A stretch of 64,000 nucleotides of DNA from NCBI GenBank assembly GCA_964235765.1, contig CAXSDH010000010.1, positions 3,086 to 67,085 on the forward strand, written 5' to 3'. This stretch comes from JAVVHH01 sp964235765. Lineage in GTDB: Bacteria > Pseudomonadota > Alphaproteobacteria > Acetobacterales > Acetobacteraceae. The position numbers and the translations under genes were made by a program. How positions within the stretch are numbered: the first letter of the stretch is position 1; every line of letters begins with the position of its first letter. This document shows, one piece after another, positions 22,374 to 31,044 of the stretch. The notes below the pieces were generated by a model. It did no database searches. It had not been told where the DNA came from and saw nothing but the letters and a program-made list of their open reading frames with translations.

Positions 22374-24665
22374 CTAATCGCCCTGCGCCAGCACTGGCAC
22401 CAAAGGCGCGTGACGCCCCATGCCGCCATCCAAGTGGCGGTTCTGCTGCGCCCAAAGGGTCCGGTAGATGGCGCAGCGCTCGAGCAAGGTGCGATGGGGC
22501 GCCACGTCCACCACGCCGCCCTTGTCCATGACAAGGATTAGGTCGCAGTCGATCAGCGACGACAGGCGATGAGACACGATCACCATGGTCCGGCCCTTCC
22601 CGAGCCGAACCAAATTGGCGTTCACCAGCGCCTCGCTCTCCGGATCGAGCGCACTTGTCGCCTCGTCGAGGATCATCAGCTTAGGGTCAGCGATCACGGC
22701 GCGGGCGATGGCAAGGCGCTGCCGTTGTCCGCCGGACAGGTTGGCCGACCCCTCCTCGATCCATGTGTCGTAGCCGGACGGCAATCGCTCAATGAACTCC
22801 TCGGCGCCCGCGAGGCGCGCTGCCCGCACCACATCGTCCAGCGTCAGCCCCGGACGGCCCGCTGTGATGTTGTCCCGCACCGTGCCCCTGAAAAGGAAAT
22901 TGTCTTGCAGCACGACGCCGAAGCTGCGGCGCAAATGGGTGAGGTTGATCTCCCGCAACTCGATGCCGTCCAGCTTCAAAAACCCGCTATATTCACGGTT
23001 GATGCCTTGCAGCAAGCGGGTCAGCGTGCTCTTGCCCGAGCCGCTGCGCCCGACGACACCCAGCATGGTGCCGGCCGGGACCTCGAACGAAACCTTGTCC
23101 AGCGCTGGGAGCTTCGAGCCGGGATAGGTGAACGACAAATCCTCGAACGACACGGCGCCCTGGAGCTTTGGCCGCATCCCGCCCTGCATGGCCGCAGTCT
23201 CGCTCGGATTGTTCAACACCAGGGCAACCTGGTGGATGCTGGCGCGAACGTCTTCCAAATCTTCGATCAGCTTGGCCAAGCCGACCAGCGGCTGGGTCAC
23301 CCGGCTACCAAGCATCATGAACGCCACCAGCCCACCGATGGCGATTCCGGTATTGTCGTTCATGGCGATGTAAGCGCCGAGCATGATGATGCCCCGCTGG
23401 ATGAAGCCCTCGATAGGGTTGATCAGGGTCTGTGGCCAGTTCGCCAACCGCCCGGCCTGCAGCTTCAAGCTGCCGGCAATCGCCGTCCGCTCATCCCACT
23501 CAGCCCGGCGCTGCGGCTCGAGCGCCAGAGACTTCACGGTACGTATCCCGTGCACCGTCTCAACCATCGTCGAACCTTTGTTGCTCTCCGCCGCGGTAAG
23601 CTTGCCCACGATGGAGCGTAGCGCCGGCAGGAACAGTACGATCACGCCGGTAATCACCGCGGCGCAAACCAGCACCACCCAAGCCAGCGTCGGCTCCATC
23701 CAGAACAGGAACGGCAGCAGGAAGACAAGCGTGAACATGTCGAGGAACGTGCCCATCAACTTGCCGGTCAAGAACTCACGAACCTTCCAGACTTGGGCCA
23801 GACGGTAGTTGATTTGCCCAGCAGGGTTCTTCTCAAAGTAGTCAAGCGGCAAGCCCAGCAGGCGGTTGAATACGTGAAGATTGAGCTTGGCATCCACCCG
23901 CGTGGAAACCACTTGCACGATCTCGCGCCGCGTATACCCCAGCAAAGTCTCGTATGCGGTCGTAATCAGCAAGATAACGCTCAGCAGCACCAGTGTGGAC
24001 ATGCTATGGTGCACCACCACACGATCGACCACCGTCATGACAAGCAATGGCGGAACGATCGTAAGCGCGCTCACCGCGATCGAGGCCATGCTGATGTCGC
24101 GTAACGAGCCCTTTTCGCGCAGCACCAAGCCCATCAGCCACGACAGCGTGAAGGGCGCGTCCACCTCCGATTGCCCCCGGACACGGCGGATCAGCAGCAC
24201 CTCGCCGCCCCAAGCCTGCCCAAGCCGGAATTCGTCGATCGCCACCGCCGATTCGATGCCCGGCGAGCGCGGATCCCTCACCCAGACTATGTTCTTGGCC
24301 GCATCGGTCGCCACCATCAGCCCAGCCGTGCCATCCTTGAACAACAGCACAACCGGCGGGGGCGGGTTTGCATTGCCTTGCAGCTTGAACAGCGCCTTCC
24401 ACCGCAGCCGCTCGGCCTTGGCCGACAGCCCTTGCTCGCTGGCCCAGGCGGCGAGCGAAGCTGGGGACGGAACCGTCTCGCCGACTGCCGGGCGGTAGTC
24501 CGTAGCGTTTAAGTCCACCCCGTGATGCCGGGCGACTGCAACCACGGCCAGCACGCGCGTGTCGGCATCCAGACCCGGCCGCTCACCACCGATGGTGCCG
24601 ATGTCGATCCGCGGTGCAGCCGCGGGATCAGCAGCCGAGAGGGAGACTGGGCTCGTTTGATCCAC
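22374..24665 (-). CDS. Type I secretion ABC exporter with C39-like N-terminal domain
   Basis: A 763-residue fusion: an N-terminal C39-like domain (about 30-150) that keeps ARHHGVD but lacks the catalytic cysteine of bacteriocin peptidases, as in HlyB; a six-helix membrane domain (LREKGSLRDISMASIAVSA onwards); and an ATPase with Walker A GRSGSGKST, signature LSGGQRQ and Walker B LMILDEATSALD. It should export an unprocessed protein in one step. GTG at 24665 is preferred because AAAGGAAC precedes it at good spacing; GTG 24683 or 24689 would add six to eight residues. It is the first gene of the six-gene run. Confidence 0.9.
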   Translation of the reverse strand: MDQTSPVSLSAADPAAAPRIDIGTIGGERPGLDADTRVLAVVAVARHHGVDLNATDYRPAVGETVPSPASLAAWASEQGLSAKAERLRWKALFKLQGNANPPPPVVLLFKDGTAGLMVATDAAKNIVWVRDPRSPGIESAVAIDEFRLGQAWGGEVLLIRRVRGQSEVDAPFTLSWLMGLVLREKGSLRDISMASIAVSALTIVPPLLVMTVVDRVVVHHSMSTLVLLSVILLITTAYETLLGYTRREIVQVVSTRVDAKLNLHVFNRLLGLPLDYFEKNPAGQINYRLAQVWKVREFLTGKLMGTFLDMFTLVFLLPFLFWMEPTLAWVVLVCAAVITGVIVLFLPALRSIVGKLTAAESNKGSTMVETVHGIRTVKSLALEPQRRAEWDERTAIAGSLKLQAGRLANWPQTLINPIEGFIQRGIIMLGAYIAMNDNTGIAIGGLVAFMMLGSRVTQPLVGLAKLIEDLEDVRASIHQVALVLNNPSETAAMQGGMRPKLQGAVSFEDLSFTYPGSKLPALDKVSFEVPAGTMLGVVGRSGSGKSTLTRLLQGINREYSGFLKLDGIELREINLTHLRRSFGVVLQDNFLFRGTVRDNITAGRPGLTLDDVVRAARLAGAEEFIERLPSGYDTWIEEGSANLSGGQRQRLAIARAVIADPKLMILDEATSALDPESEALVNANLVRLGKGRTMVIVSHRLSSLIDCDLILVMDKGGVVDVAPHRTLLERCAIYRTLWAQQNRHLDGGMGRHAPLVPVLAQGD

Positions 24666-24809
24666 AAAGCGTTCCTTTACCACGTGCACGATCGGGCGCC
24701 GCGCCTTCCGAAGAACCGTCCGTTAACACAGGTTAGCTCGTAAAAGGATAAAAACCGGTTAAGGCATGGCCCGGTTGCCCAAACTGCATTGGTGCCCTTC
24801 AATGCCGGA

Positions 24810-25328
24810 ATGGACATCCGACCAGCCACCCCCGCCGACCTGCCCGAGATTCAATCCATCTACGCCCACCACGTCCTCAACGGCGCGGGCACGTTCGAGG
24901 AGGTGCCCCCATCGGTCGAAGATCTCGCCGGCCGTTATGAGATGATCGTGAGACGCGGCTGGTCCTACATCGTCGCCGCCGATGCCACGGGCGTGCTCGG
25001 CTACGCCTATTTCAGCCAAATGCGCGACCGGTCGGCCTACCGGTTTACGGCCGAGAACAGCATCTATGTAAGGGACGACGTGCGGGGCCAGGGTGTTGGC
25101 AAGGCTCTCGTCGCACGGCTGCTCACGGACGCCGAGGCGGCCGGGTTTCGCCAGATGGTGGCGGTAATCGGCGATTCCGAGAACGTGGGGTCGATCGGCG
25201 TTCACAGCTCCCTAGGCTTTCAGCGCGCCGGCTTGCTGCGCGCCTCCGGGTTGAAATTCGGGCGGTGGGTGGACACCGTAATGATGCAGAAGGCCCTCGG
25301 TCGTGGCGATTCCGACGTCCCAGCCTAA
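24810..25328 (+). CDS. GNAT N-acetyltransferase, phosphinothricin-acetyltransferase type
   Basis: A 172-residue GNAT enzyme of the Pat/Bar/MddA group: MDIRPATPADLPEIQSIYAH at the start, the acetyl-CoA loop VRDDVRGQGVGKALVARLL, and GFQRAGLLRASGLKFGRWVD near the end. Members acetylate methionine sulfone, sulfoximine or phosphinothricin; the natural substrate here is unknown. ATG 24810 matches the family start; TTG 24789 and GTG 24792 are in frame upstream. Its stop codon directly abuts the stop of the convergent neighbour at 25329. Confidence 0.88.
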   Translation: MDIRPATPADLPEIQSIYAHHVLNGAGTFEEVPPSVEDLAGRYEMIVRRGWSYIVAADATGVLGYAYFSQMRDRSAYRFTAENSIYVRDDVRGQGVGKALVARLLTDAEAAGFRQMVAVIGDSENVGSIGVHSSLGFQRAGLLRASGLKFGRWVDTVMMQKALGRGDSDVPA

Positions 25329-25637
25329 TCAACCGATTCGGAACTGACCGGCTATCAAGGGATCGGCCTCGATCGCAGCCCGTATTGCCGCTTCATCCCC
25401 GGCGGCGCACACCCCGACCACGACCCGGCGAAAAAACGGCACCGTACCCCTCGCACGCGCTTGAAACAGTCGCGCCAGCTCGAGCGCCGCAGGGCTTCGC
25501 CGTCGGCAGCACGCGCAGCCTGCGCTGTGGCCTGCACCTAAATCCTCGGCGCCAAACTCCAGCACGGCGTCATCGGCCCAAACGGGGACCGTTGGGCCAA
25601 ACCGAACCGGAACGCGTGCGTCAACGGACCAAGTCAT
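25329..25637 (-). CDS. Short CobW-like protein without a GTPase P-loop
   Basis: A 102-residue protein whose centre (GCACCRRRSPAALELARLF, residues 40-58, then RARGTVPFFRRVVV and IEADPLIAGQFRI) matches the metal-binding CxCC region and following helices of CobW/COG0523 GTPases. The N-terminal Walker A half and the C-terminal domain of that family are absent. It could be a small metal-binding relative, or a decayed remnant; the frame is open and the start ATG 25637 sits beside a palindromic operator shared with the divergent ArsR-type gene, favouring a real gene. The GNAT gene converges on it with no gap. Confidence 0.65.
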   Translation of the reverse strand: MTWSVDARVPVRFGPTVPVWADDAVLEFGAEDLGAGHSAGCACCRRRSPAALELARLFQARARGTVPFFRRVVVGVCAAGDEAAIRAAIEADPLIAGQFRIG

Positions 25638-25643
25638 CGCATA

Positions 25644-25665
25644 GACATAAGCATATATTTATGTC
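25644..25665. promoter_or_regulatory. Palindromic operator between the CobW-like and ArsR-methyltransferase genes
   Basis: GACATAA and TTATGTC form a perfect 7-bp inverted repeat around an 8-base AT-rich spacer, ending at the base before the ArsR-type start at 25666. It is the most AT-rich spot in this region and contains TATATT, a -10-like box. An ArsR-family dimer typically binds such a dyad, so it is probably the binding site of the adjacent regulator and controls both divergent genes. Confidence 0.65.
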
Positions 25666-26637
25666 ATGTCCATCCACATGGATCGACTCCTTCCCGCTCT
25701 ACGCGCCTGCGCCGAGCCAACACGCCTCCGCCTGCTGGCCCTTGCCGCCCGCGGAGCTTTCTGCGTGGTGGAACTGACTGAAATCCTCGGCCAATCGCAA
25801 CCCCGCCTTTCCCGCCACTTGAAGCTGCTGTGCGATGCCGGGGTGCTCGAGCGGGCGCGGGAAGGCGCGAACGTTTGGTTCGGCCTGCCGCAGGATGCGG
25901 GGCTCGTGCACGATTTGCTCGCCCGGGTGCCGGAGGATGACCCCGTGCTGGCCGCCGACCGGCGTGCTTCGGCCCGCGTGCTCGCCGAGCGCGCCCGGGT
26001 GGCTTCGGAGAGCTTCCGCCGCCAGGGAGCCGATTGGGACGAGATGCGGGCGCTTGGCCTGCCCGCTGCCGACGTGGAAGCGGCGCTGCTTTCCCTCATG
26101 CCTGCGCCTCGGCTCGGCCGGGTGCTGGACATCGGCACGGGCACGGGCCGGCTGCTTGAACTTCTGGCGTCACGGGTGCAGTCCGGGCTGGGGGTCGATG
26201 CCAGCCGCGCCATGCTGGCACTTGCCCGCGCCCGCCTGGCCAAGCCCGGGCTCGGTCATCTGGCGGTACGCCAGGCCGACATGTACCGGCTGCCGCTTGC
26301 TCAGCGGTTCGACGTGGTCGTGCTGCAAATGGTCCTGCATTACGCCGAAGATCCGGCCGCCGTCCTGGTTGAGGCTGCACGCGTGCTGGCGCCCGGAGGC
26401 TGCCTGATCGTGGTGGACTTGGCCGCGCACGACCGCGCCGACTTGTCGGGACGGCTCGCACATAGGTGGCCTGGCTTCCCCGATGCGGCGATGGTTCGCC
26501 TGTTCGGCACCGCGGGCCTGCAGGCTGGCGCACCTGTTTCCGTGCCAGGCGCGCTGGAAGTTCGACTCTGGCCCGCTTCGATGCCGGCCGGCGCATTGGC
26601 CGCCATCGCCCCTGCCGAACTGGAGTTCGCCCAATGA
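25666..26637 (+). CDS. ArsR-family regulator fused to SAM-dependent methyltransferase (SahR-like)
   Basis: A 323-residue fusion. Residues 5-90 are an ArsR winged helix (LRACAEPTRLRLLALAARG, recognition helix SQPRLSRHLKLLCDAGVLER). Residues 145-260 are a class I methyltransferase with the SAM loop VLDIGTGTGRLLELL. No CxC metal site typical of ArsR is seen in the helix. Fusions like this next to methionine genes belong to the SahR type, which senses S-adenosylhomocysteine; that role is inferred from family and from metH starting inside its stop codon. ATG 25666 is used; ATG 25678 is a good alternative. Confidence 0.85.
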   Translation: MSIHMDRLLPALRACAEPTRLRLLALAARGAFCVVELTEILGQSQPRLSRHLKLLCDAGVLERAREGANVWFGLPQDAGLVHDLLARVPEDDPVLAADRRASARVLAERARVASESFRRQGADWDEMRALGLPAADVEAALLSLMPAPRLGRVLDIGTGTGRLLELLASRVQSGLGVDASRAMLALARARLAKPGLGHLAVRQADMYRLPLAQRFDVVVLQMVLHYAEDPAAVLVEAARVLAPGGCLIVVDLAAHDRADLSGRLAHRWPGFPDAAMVRLFGTAGLQAGAPVSVPGALEVRLWPASMPAGALAAIAPAELEFAQ

Positions 26638-29600
26638 CCCGGCCCCATCTTCTCGATGCGCTGCGCGACCAGGTGCTGCTTTGCGATGGCGGCATGGGCA
26701 GCCGCGTTCAGGCGCTGACGCTCGATGTGGAGCGCGATTACTGGAACCAGGAGAACTGCACCGAGGTCCTGAACCTGTCCCGCCCCGACCTGGTGCGGGA
26801 AATCCACCGCGGCTATTTCGAGGCCGGCGCCGACATGGTGGAGACGAACACCTTCGGCGGCCAGCCGATCACCCTCGGCGAGTTTGGCCTGCAGGACCGG
26901 GCCCACGAAATAAATCAGGTCGCGGCCGAACTGGCGCGTGAGGCGGCGGAGAGCTTCTCCGATGGCCGGCATCGCTGGGTGGTGGGCAGCATCGGCCCGG
27001 GCACCAAGCTGCCGAGCTTGGGCAACATCGCCTATGACCCGCTCGAGGCCGCCCTTGCCACGCAGTCCCGTGGTTTGATTGCGGGCGGCGTTGACGCAAT
27101 CTTAATAGAGACCTGCCAAGATCCCCTGCAGATCAAGGCGGCGGTGAACGGGGCCAAGATCGCCCGCGCCGAAGCCGGGACGGATACGCCGATTTTTGTG
27201 CAGGTGACAGTTGAGACGACGGGAACATTGCTGGTCGGACCGGATATCGCTGCCGCCTCGACGGTCGTGCATGCGATGGATGTGCCCTTGCTGGGCCTGA
27301 ACTGCGCCACCGGGCCGCAGGAAATGGCTGAGCATGTGCGCTGGCTGGCCGCGAACTGGCCCGGCCTGCTGTCCGTGCAGCCCAATGCCGGGCTGCCGGA
27401 ATTGGTGGACGGGCAGACCAGGTATCCGCTCGATGCCGCGCAGATGGCCATTTGGATGGAGCGTTTCGTCGAGGAGGATGGGCTCAATCTGATCGGCGGC
27501 TGCTGCGGCACCAGCATCACCCATATCCAGGCGCTCGACGCCATGTTGCGCCGGCGCGGCGGCTTCCGTCCTGCCCCGGTGGCGCGCAAGCCGGTTTGGG
27601 TTCCCGCCGTGGCCAGCCTCTATGGCCAGACCCCGCTTCGGCAGGAGAACAGCTATTTCTCCATCGGCGAGCGCTGCAACGCCAACGGTTCCAAGAAGTG
27701 GCGTGAATTGCAGGAAAGAGGCGACTGGGACGGCTGCGTTGCCATGGGGCGGGAGCAAATCGCCGAGGGCTCGAACAGCCTCGACATCTGCACCGCCTTC
27801 GTCGGGCGCGACGAACATTTCGAGATGAGCGAGGTCATGACCCGCTTTACCAGCAGCGTGAACTCGCCGCTGGTGATCGACAGCACCGAAACCCCGATCA
27901 TCGCCGCCGCGCTCAAGCTGCACGGCGGCAAGGCGATCATCAACTCGATCAACTTCGAGGAGGGCGAGGGCGCCGCGCGGGACCGGCTGCTCCTGGCCAA
28001 GAAGTTCGGCGCCGCCGTGATCGCGCTGACCATTGATGAGGCGGGCATGGCGAAGACGCCGGAGAGCAAGCTCGACATCGCTCGCCGGCTGATCCGCTTC
28101 GCTTGCGACGAGCACAAATTGCCGCAATCGGACCTGTTGATCGATCCGTTGACCTTCACCATAGCCACCGGCAACGAGGACGACCGCAAGCTGGGTCAAT
28201 GGACGCTGGAAGGGATCAAGCTGATCCGGGACGAGTTCCCGGACGTGCAGATCGTGCTGGGCCTTTCCAATATCAGCTTCGGCCTCAACCCGGCCGCCCG
28301 CGCAGTACTGAACTCCGTGTTCCTGGACCTCGCCGTGAAGGCGGGAATGACGGCTGCCATCGTACACGTCAGCAAAATCCGTCCGCTGCATCTGATCGCC
28401 CCCGAAGAGGTGAAGGTGATGGAGGACCTGCTCTTTGACCGGCGCGAGGAGGACTACGATCCATTGCAGAAGCTGTTGGAGATGTTTGCCGACCGCAAGG
28501 CGGCGGATGCGGTCAAGAAAACCCGCGCCGAAACGGTCGAAGGCCGGCTGAAGGACCGCATCGTGGACGGCGACCGCAAGGGGTTGGCCGAAGAACTGGA
28601 CGAGGCCATGCTGGTCCATCGGCCGCTCGACATCATCAACAACGTATTGCTGGACGGCATGAAGGTGGTCGGCGAACTGTTCGGCGCCGGCAAGATGCAG
28701 CTGCCCTTCGTGCTGCAATCCGCCGAGACCATGAAGGCGGCGGTCGCCCATCTTGAGCCGCACATGGAGCGGATCGCTGGCCAGGAAAAAGGGACGATTG
28801 TGCTCGCGACCGTGAAAGGGGACGTGCACGACATCGGCAAGAACCTGGTTGACATCATCCTGACCAACAATGGTTACCGCGTTGTCAATCTGGGCATCAA
28901 GGTTCCGCTTGCCGACATGGTGGCGGCCGCGAAGGAGCACCACGCCCACGCAATCGGCATGTCAGGGCTGCTGGTTAAAAGCACGGTGGTGATGCGTGAG
29001 AACCTGGAGGAAATGGGCCGCCAGGGCCTCGAGATCCCGGTGATGCTCGGCGGTGCCGCACTGACCAGGAACTATGTGGAGGATGATTGCGTGCGTGCCT
29101 ACGCCTGCGGCCGGGTCGCCTATGCGCGGGATGCCTTCGACGGGCTTCATCTCATGGATAAGGTGACCGGCAACGGCTTCGACGATTACCTGAGCGCGGT
29201 GCAGGCCAAGCGCGCGGGCAAGTCGCGCAACACCAGCCGCACTCTCGGCCAGGCGAGCAGCCAGGCATTCCGCCCTGTCGACGTCGCGGCGGTGAGGGCT
29301 CGGCGGCGGCGGCTTACCGGGGACATCCCTGTCGCGGCCCCGCCATTTTGGGGCTCCCGCGTAATCGAGGCACCTGCAAAAGCGGTGATCCCGTTCCTGA
29401 ACGAGCGCAGCCTTTACCAGTTCCAGTGGGGCTTCCGGAAACAGGGAAAGTCACTGGAAGACTTCCTGGGCTGGGCCAAGCAGGAATTGCGGCCGGTGAT
29501 GCGTCGCATGCTGGGCATCTGCGAGGCGGAAGACATCCTTCATCCGCAGGCGGCCTACGGGTATTGGAAGGCGGCCGGGCAAGGCAACGACCTGATCGTG

Positions 29601-30119
29601 TTCGACCAGGATGGCCAAACCGAGCTGTGCCGCTTTACCCTGCCCCGTCAGCCCAAGGAGGATGGCGAGTGCATCGCTGACTTCTTTCGCGACGTGGATG
29701 AGGCGGAACGCGACGTAATCGGCCTACAGGTCGTCACCGTGGGCCAGAAAGCCAGCGACACCGCCCGTGTCTGGTTCGACGATAATCGCTATCAGGACTA
29801 CCTTTACCTGCACGGCCTGTCGGTGGAGATCGCCGAGGCGATGGCCGAATACACTCACAAGCGCGTTCGCGCCGAGTTGGGTTTTGCCGGCGAGGATGAC
29901 CGCGACATCGAGAAGATGCTGGCCCAAAGCTATCGCGGCTCTCGCTACTCCTTCGGCTACCCGGCCTGCCCGAAGTTGGAGGACCAGGCGCCCTTGCTGC
30001 AACTGCTGGGAGCCGAGCGGATCGGCGTGTCTCTTTCCGACGAGTGGCAGTTGCATCCGGAGCAGTCCACCAGCGCCATCGTGGTCTTGAACCCGCGGGC
30101 CAAGTACTTCTCGGTCTAG
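26634..30119 (+). CDS. metH: Cobalamin-dependent methionine synthase, full length
   Basis: A 1161-residue cytoplasmic enzyme that moves the methyl group of 5-methyltetrahydrofolate to homocysteine through cobalamin. Homocysteine domain: zinc cysteines in GLNCATGP and LIGGCCGTS (about 223 and 289-290). Pterin domain from about 335 (IGERCNANGSKKW). Cobalamin domain with DVHDIG at 730-735, H732 being the lower axial ligand. C-terminal reactivation domain with YRGSRYSFGYPACP. ATG 26634 overlaps the regulator stop by four bases (ATGA), so the pair is translationally coupled and probably under the palindromic operator at 25644. Confidence 0.96.
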   Translation: MTRPHLLDALRDQVLLCDGGMGSRVQALTLDVERDYWNQENCTEVLNLSRPDLVREIHRGYFEAGADMVETNTFGGQPITLGEFGLQDRAHEINQVAAELAREAAESFSDGRHRWVVGSIGPGTKLPSLGNIAYDPLEAALATQSRGLIAGGVDAILIETCQDPLQIKAAVNGAKIARAEAGTDTPIFVQVTVETTGTLLVGPDIAAASTVVHAMDVPLLGLNCATGPQEMAEHVRWLAANWPGLLSVQPNAGLPELVDGQTRYPLDAAQMAIWMERFVEEDGLNLIGGCCGTSITHIQALDAMLRRRGGFRPAPVARKPVWVPAVASLYGQTPLRQENSYFSIGERCNANGSKKWRELQERGDWDGCVAMGREQIAEGSNSLDICTAFVGRDEHFEMSEVMTRFTSSVNSPLVIDSTETPIIAAALKLHGGKAIINSINFEEGEGAARDRLLLAKKFGAAVIALTIDEAGMAKTPESKLDIARRLIRFACDEHKLPQSDLLIDPLTFTIATGNEDDRKLGQWTLEGIKLIRDEFPDVQIVLGLSNISFGLNPAARAVLNSVFLDLAVKAGMTAAIVHVSKIRPLHLIAPEEVKVMEDLLFDRREEDYDPLQKLLEMFADRKAADAVKKTRAETVEGRLKDRIVDGDRKGLAEELDEAMLVHRPLDIINNVLLDGMKVVGELFGAGKMQLPFVLQSAETMKAAVAHLEPHMERIAGQEKGTIVLATVKGDVHDIGKNLVDIILTNNGYRVVNLGIKVPLADMVAAAKEHHAHAIGMSGLLVKSTVVMRENLEEMGRQGLEIPVMLGGAALTRNYVEDDCVRAYACGRVAYARDAFDGLHLMDKVTGNGFDDYLSAVQAKRAGKSRNTSRTLGQASSQAFRPVDVAAVRARRRRLTGDIPVAAPPFWGSRVIEAPAKAVIPFLNERSLYQFQWGFRKQGKSLEDFLGWAKQELRPVMRRMLGICEAEDILHPQAAYGYWKAAGQGNDLIVFDQDGQTELCRFTLPRQPKEDGECIADFFRDVDEAERDVIGLQVVTVGQKASDTARVWFDDNRYQDYLYLHGLSVEIAEAMAEYTHKRVRAELGFAGEDDRDIEKMLAQSYRGSRYSFGYPACPKLEDQAPLLQLLGAERIGVSLSDEWQLHPEQSTSAIVVLNPRAKYFSV

Positions 30120-30152
30120 CGCCACCTCTGCTACAGGCTCCCCGGGGGTACT

Positions 30153-31040
30153 GTGGACCGATTGAAGCGACTCGCGGGCGGGACGATCGTCGTCGGCATC
30201 CTCGTGCTGGTTCTGAAGGCGGCCGCCTGGTGGTTGACCGGAAGCGCCGCCTTGTACTCCGACGCGCTGGAAAGCGTCGTCAACGTGATTGCCAGCCTGG
30301 TCGCCTTCGTGGCGCTCAGCTTCTCGGCCATGCCGGCCGACAAGAACCACCCCTACGGCCACGACAAGGCGGAGTTTTTTGCCGCGGTGATCGAGGGCGT
30401 GCTGATTATCGTGGCCGCGCTCTCCATTTTGCAGCACGCATGGACCAACTGGAACACGCCCTCGGTGCTGGAGGCGCCTTGGGTGGGCCTTGGGTTGAAC
30501 CTTGGCGCGGCAGGCATCAACGGCTTCTGGGCCGCGCTGCTGCTGCGGACCGGGACCAAGTTCCGTTCGGCGGCGCTGAAGGCCGATGCCCGCCATTTGC
30601 GGGCCGATGTGGTGACCTCGGTGGGCGTCGTCGCCGGGCTGCTGCTCGCGGTGCAGACCGGATTAGCCTGGCTCGACCCCTTGCTGGCCGTTGGCGTGGC
30701 GGCCAACGTGTTGTGGTCCGGCGTCGGCGTGATGCGCGAGAGCGTGGGTGGCCTGATGGACGCTGCCCCAGCCGAAACGGTCGTCGCGCGCATCCGCGAG
30801 ATCATCGGCTTGCATGCCGACGGCGCCATCGAGGCGCACGATCTGCGCACGCGGCACGCGGGCCGGTTGACCTATCTCGAGTTCCACCTGGTGGTGCCCG
30901 GCCAGATGCGGGTCGATGAAGCGCACGCCGTTTGCGACCGGGTCGAGACGGCGTTGAAGGCCGAGGTGGAAGGTCTGGTCATCACGATCCATGTGGAGCC
31001 GGAAGGCAAGGCGAAGCATAGCGGCGTGCTGGTGTTGTAA
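30153..31040 (+). CDS. Cation diffusion facilitator (FieF/Zn-Fe efflux type)
   Basis: A 295-residue inner-membrane metal/proton antiporter. It shows about six helices, the signature GSAALYSDALESVVNVI in helix 2, the metal-site segment LKADARHLRADVVTSVGV in helix 5, and a cytoplasmic C-terminal domain with HDLRTRHAGRLTYLEFHLVV. Metal specificity (Zn, Fe, Co, Mn) is not certain; the D/H pattern in helices 2 and 5 (SDALE, HLRAD) suits Zn or Fe. The start is GTG at 30153, 33 bases after metH, behind a GGGGGT stretch. Confidence 0.88.
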   Translation: MDRLKRLAGGTIVVGILVLVLKAAAWWLTGSAALYSDALESVVNVIASLVAFVALSFSAMPADKNHPYGHDKAEFFAAVIEGVLIIVAALSILQHAWTNWNTPSVLEAPWVGLGLNLGAAGINGFWAALLLRTGTKFRSAALKADARHLRADVVTSVGVVAGLLLAVQTGLAWLDPLLAVGVAANVLWSGVGVMRESVGGLMDAAPAETVVARIREIIGLHADGAIEAHDLRTRHAGRLTYLEFHLVVPGQMRVDEAHAVCDRVETALKAEVEGLVITIHVEPEGKAKHSGVLVL

Positions 31041-31044
31041 ACCG

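Noticed and set aside
25329..26640. Cobalamin or SAM riboswitch in front of the regulator-metH pair
   Set aside because: Only 28 bases separate the divergent starts, and the only signal there is the palindrome; there is no room for an aptamer.
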